Assembly: GCA_036399695.1 (NCBI GenBank)
Contig: DASWMP010000133.1
Coordinates: 1 to 54,974, forward strand
DNA: 54,974 nt
From: DASVEE01 sp036399695
Lineage (GTDB): Bacteria > Acidobacteriota > Thermoanaerobaculia > Gp7-AA8
Direction: 5' to 3'
Shown: positions 54,959-54,974 of the stretch, one piece after another
How the letters are laid out: each line of letters starts with the position of its first letter
Numbering within the stretch: the first letter of the stretch is position 1
Notes under the pieces: model-generated
Told to the model about the DNA's origin: nothing
The model's database searches: none
The model's input: only the letters and a program-made list of their open reading frames with translations
Program-made: the position numbers and the translations under genes

Positions 54959-54974
54959 CACCCGCGGGCACGCT
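54959..54974. repeat. 16-bp terminal direct repeat of the window
   Basis: The last 16 bases (CACCCGCGGGCACGCT) are identical to bases 1-16. No longer match exists. It may mark a circular contig or an assembly break at a repeat. Confidence 0.8.

Overview
The window is a G+C-rich stretch of bacterial chromosome carrying about 20 protein genes. Its envelope is Gram-negative in style: there are several lipoproteins with a lipobox Cys, a beta-lactamase-fold hydrolase, a PBP4-type peptidase, an FNT channel and very large exported proteins. The mix of a Ser/Thr kinase fused to PD40/TolB-like repeats, a Reg_prop-Y_Y_Y-GGDEF sensor, M13 and DUF885-type lipoprotein hydrolases and many short palindromic repeats suggests an Acidobacteriota-like organism. 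This is inference from gene content, not a marker-gene result. No rRNA, tRNA, CRISPR array or transposase was recognised.

Layout. 0.1-14.3 kb holds mostly single metabolic, envelope and regulatory genes: a ketosynthase with a large insertion (-), a small lipoprotein, an unknown protein and a PBP4-like peptidase (+), a serine hydrolase and an XRE/S24-like repressor (-), a divergent small XRE gene and single-domain response regulator (+), an M13 peptidase and PLP decarboxylase (+), a DUF885-type lipoprotein (-) and a zinc-ribbon membrane protein (+). 14.35-38.0 kb is one apparent minus-strand operon. It encodes a 3720-aa exported Ig/CnaB/Big_1-like protein, a 3900-aa exported Ig-repeat protein ending in an alpha/beta-hydrolase (lipase-like) domain, and a small exported protein whose start overlaps the end of the hydrolase gene. 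38.3-43.1 kb holds an FNT transporter, a propeller-GGDEF sensor and a DUF4105 protein. 43.1-44.0 kb is a decayed M43 protease fragment among repeats. 44.0-52.0 kb is an NfeD/YqiJ-like - flotillin/YqiK-like - giant AAA+ ATPase operon (-). 52.2-54.8 kb is a divergent Ser/Thr kinase with PD40 repeats.

Two layers of repeated DNA cut across the genes. (1) A 22-bp palindrome (arms GGACAGACA / TGTCTGTCC) occurs six times. One copy lies in frame in the 3900-aa protein, and an inverted pair lies in frame in the AAA+ ATPase, like REP/REPIN elements. (2) At least eight long inverted repeats, whose arms are tandem short units such as ATAGGACCT, GCAGAAC, CGGACAA or GGTTTTT, sit at gene boundaries. Two of them fill the gap between convergent stop codons, and one supplies part of a lipoprotein signal sequence.

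The best candidates for something new are the two-giant plus small-protein operon (including a repeated Cys-Cys-Tyr motif in a 135-aa tandem domain) and the boundary palindromes. The first and last 16 bases of the window are identical, so it may come from a circular or repeat-bounded contig.
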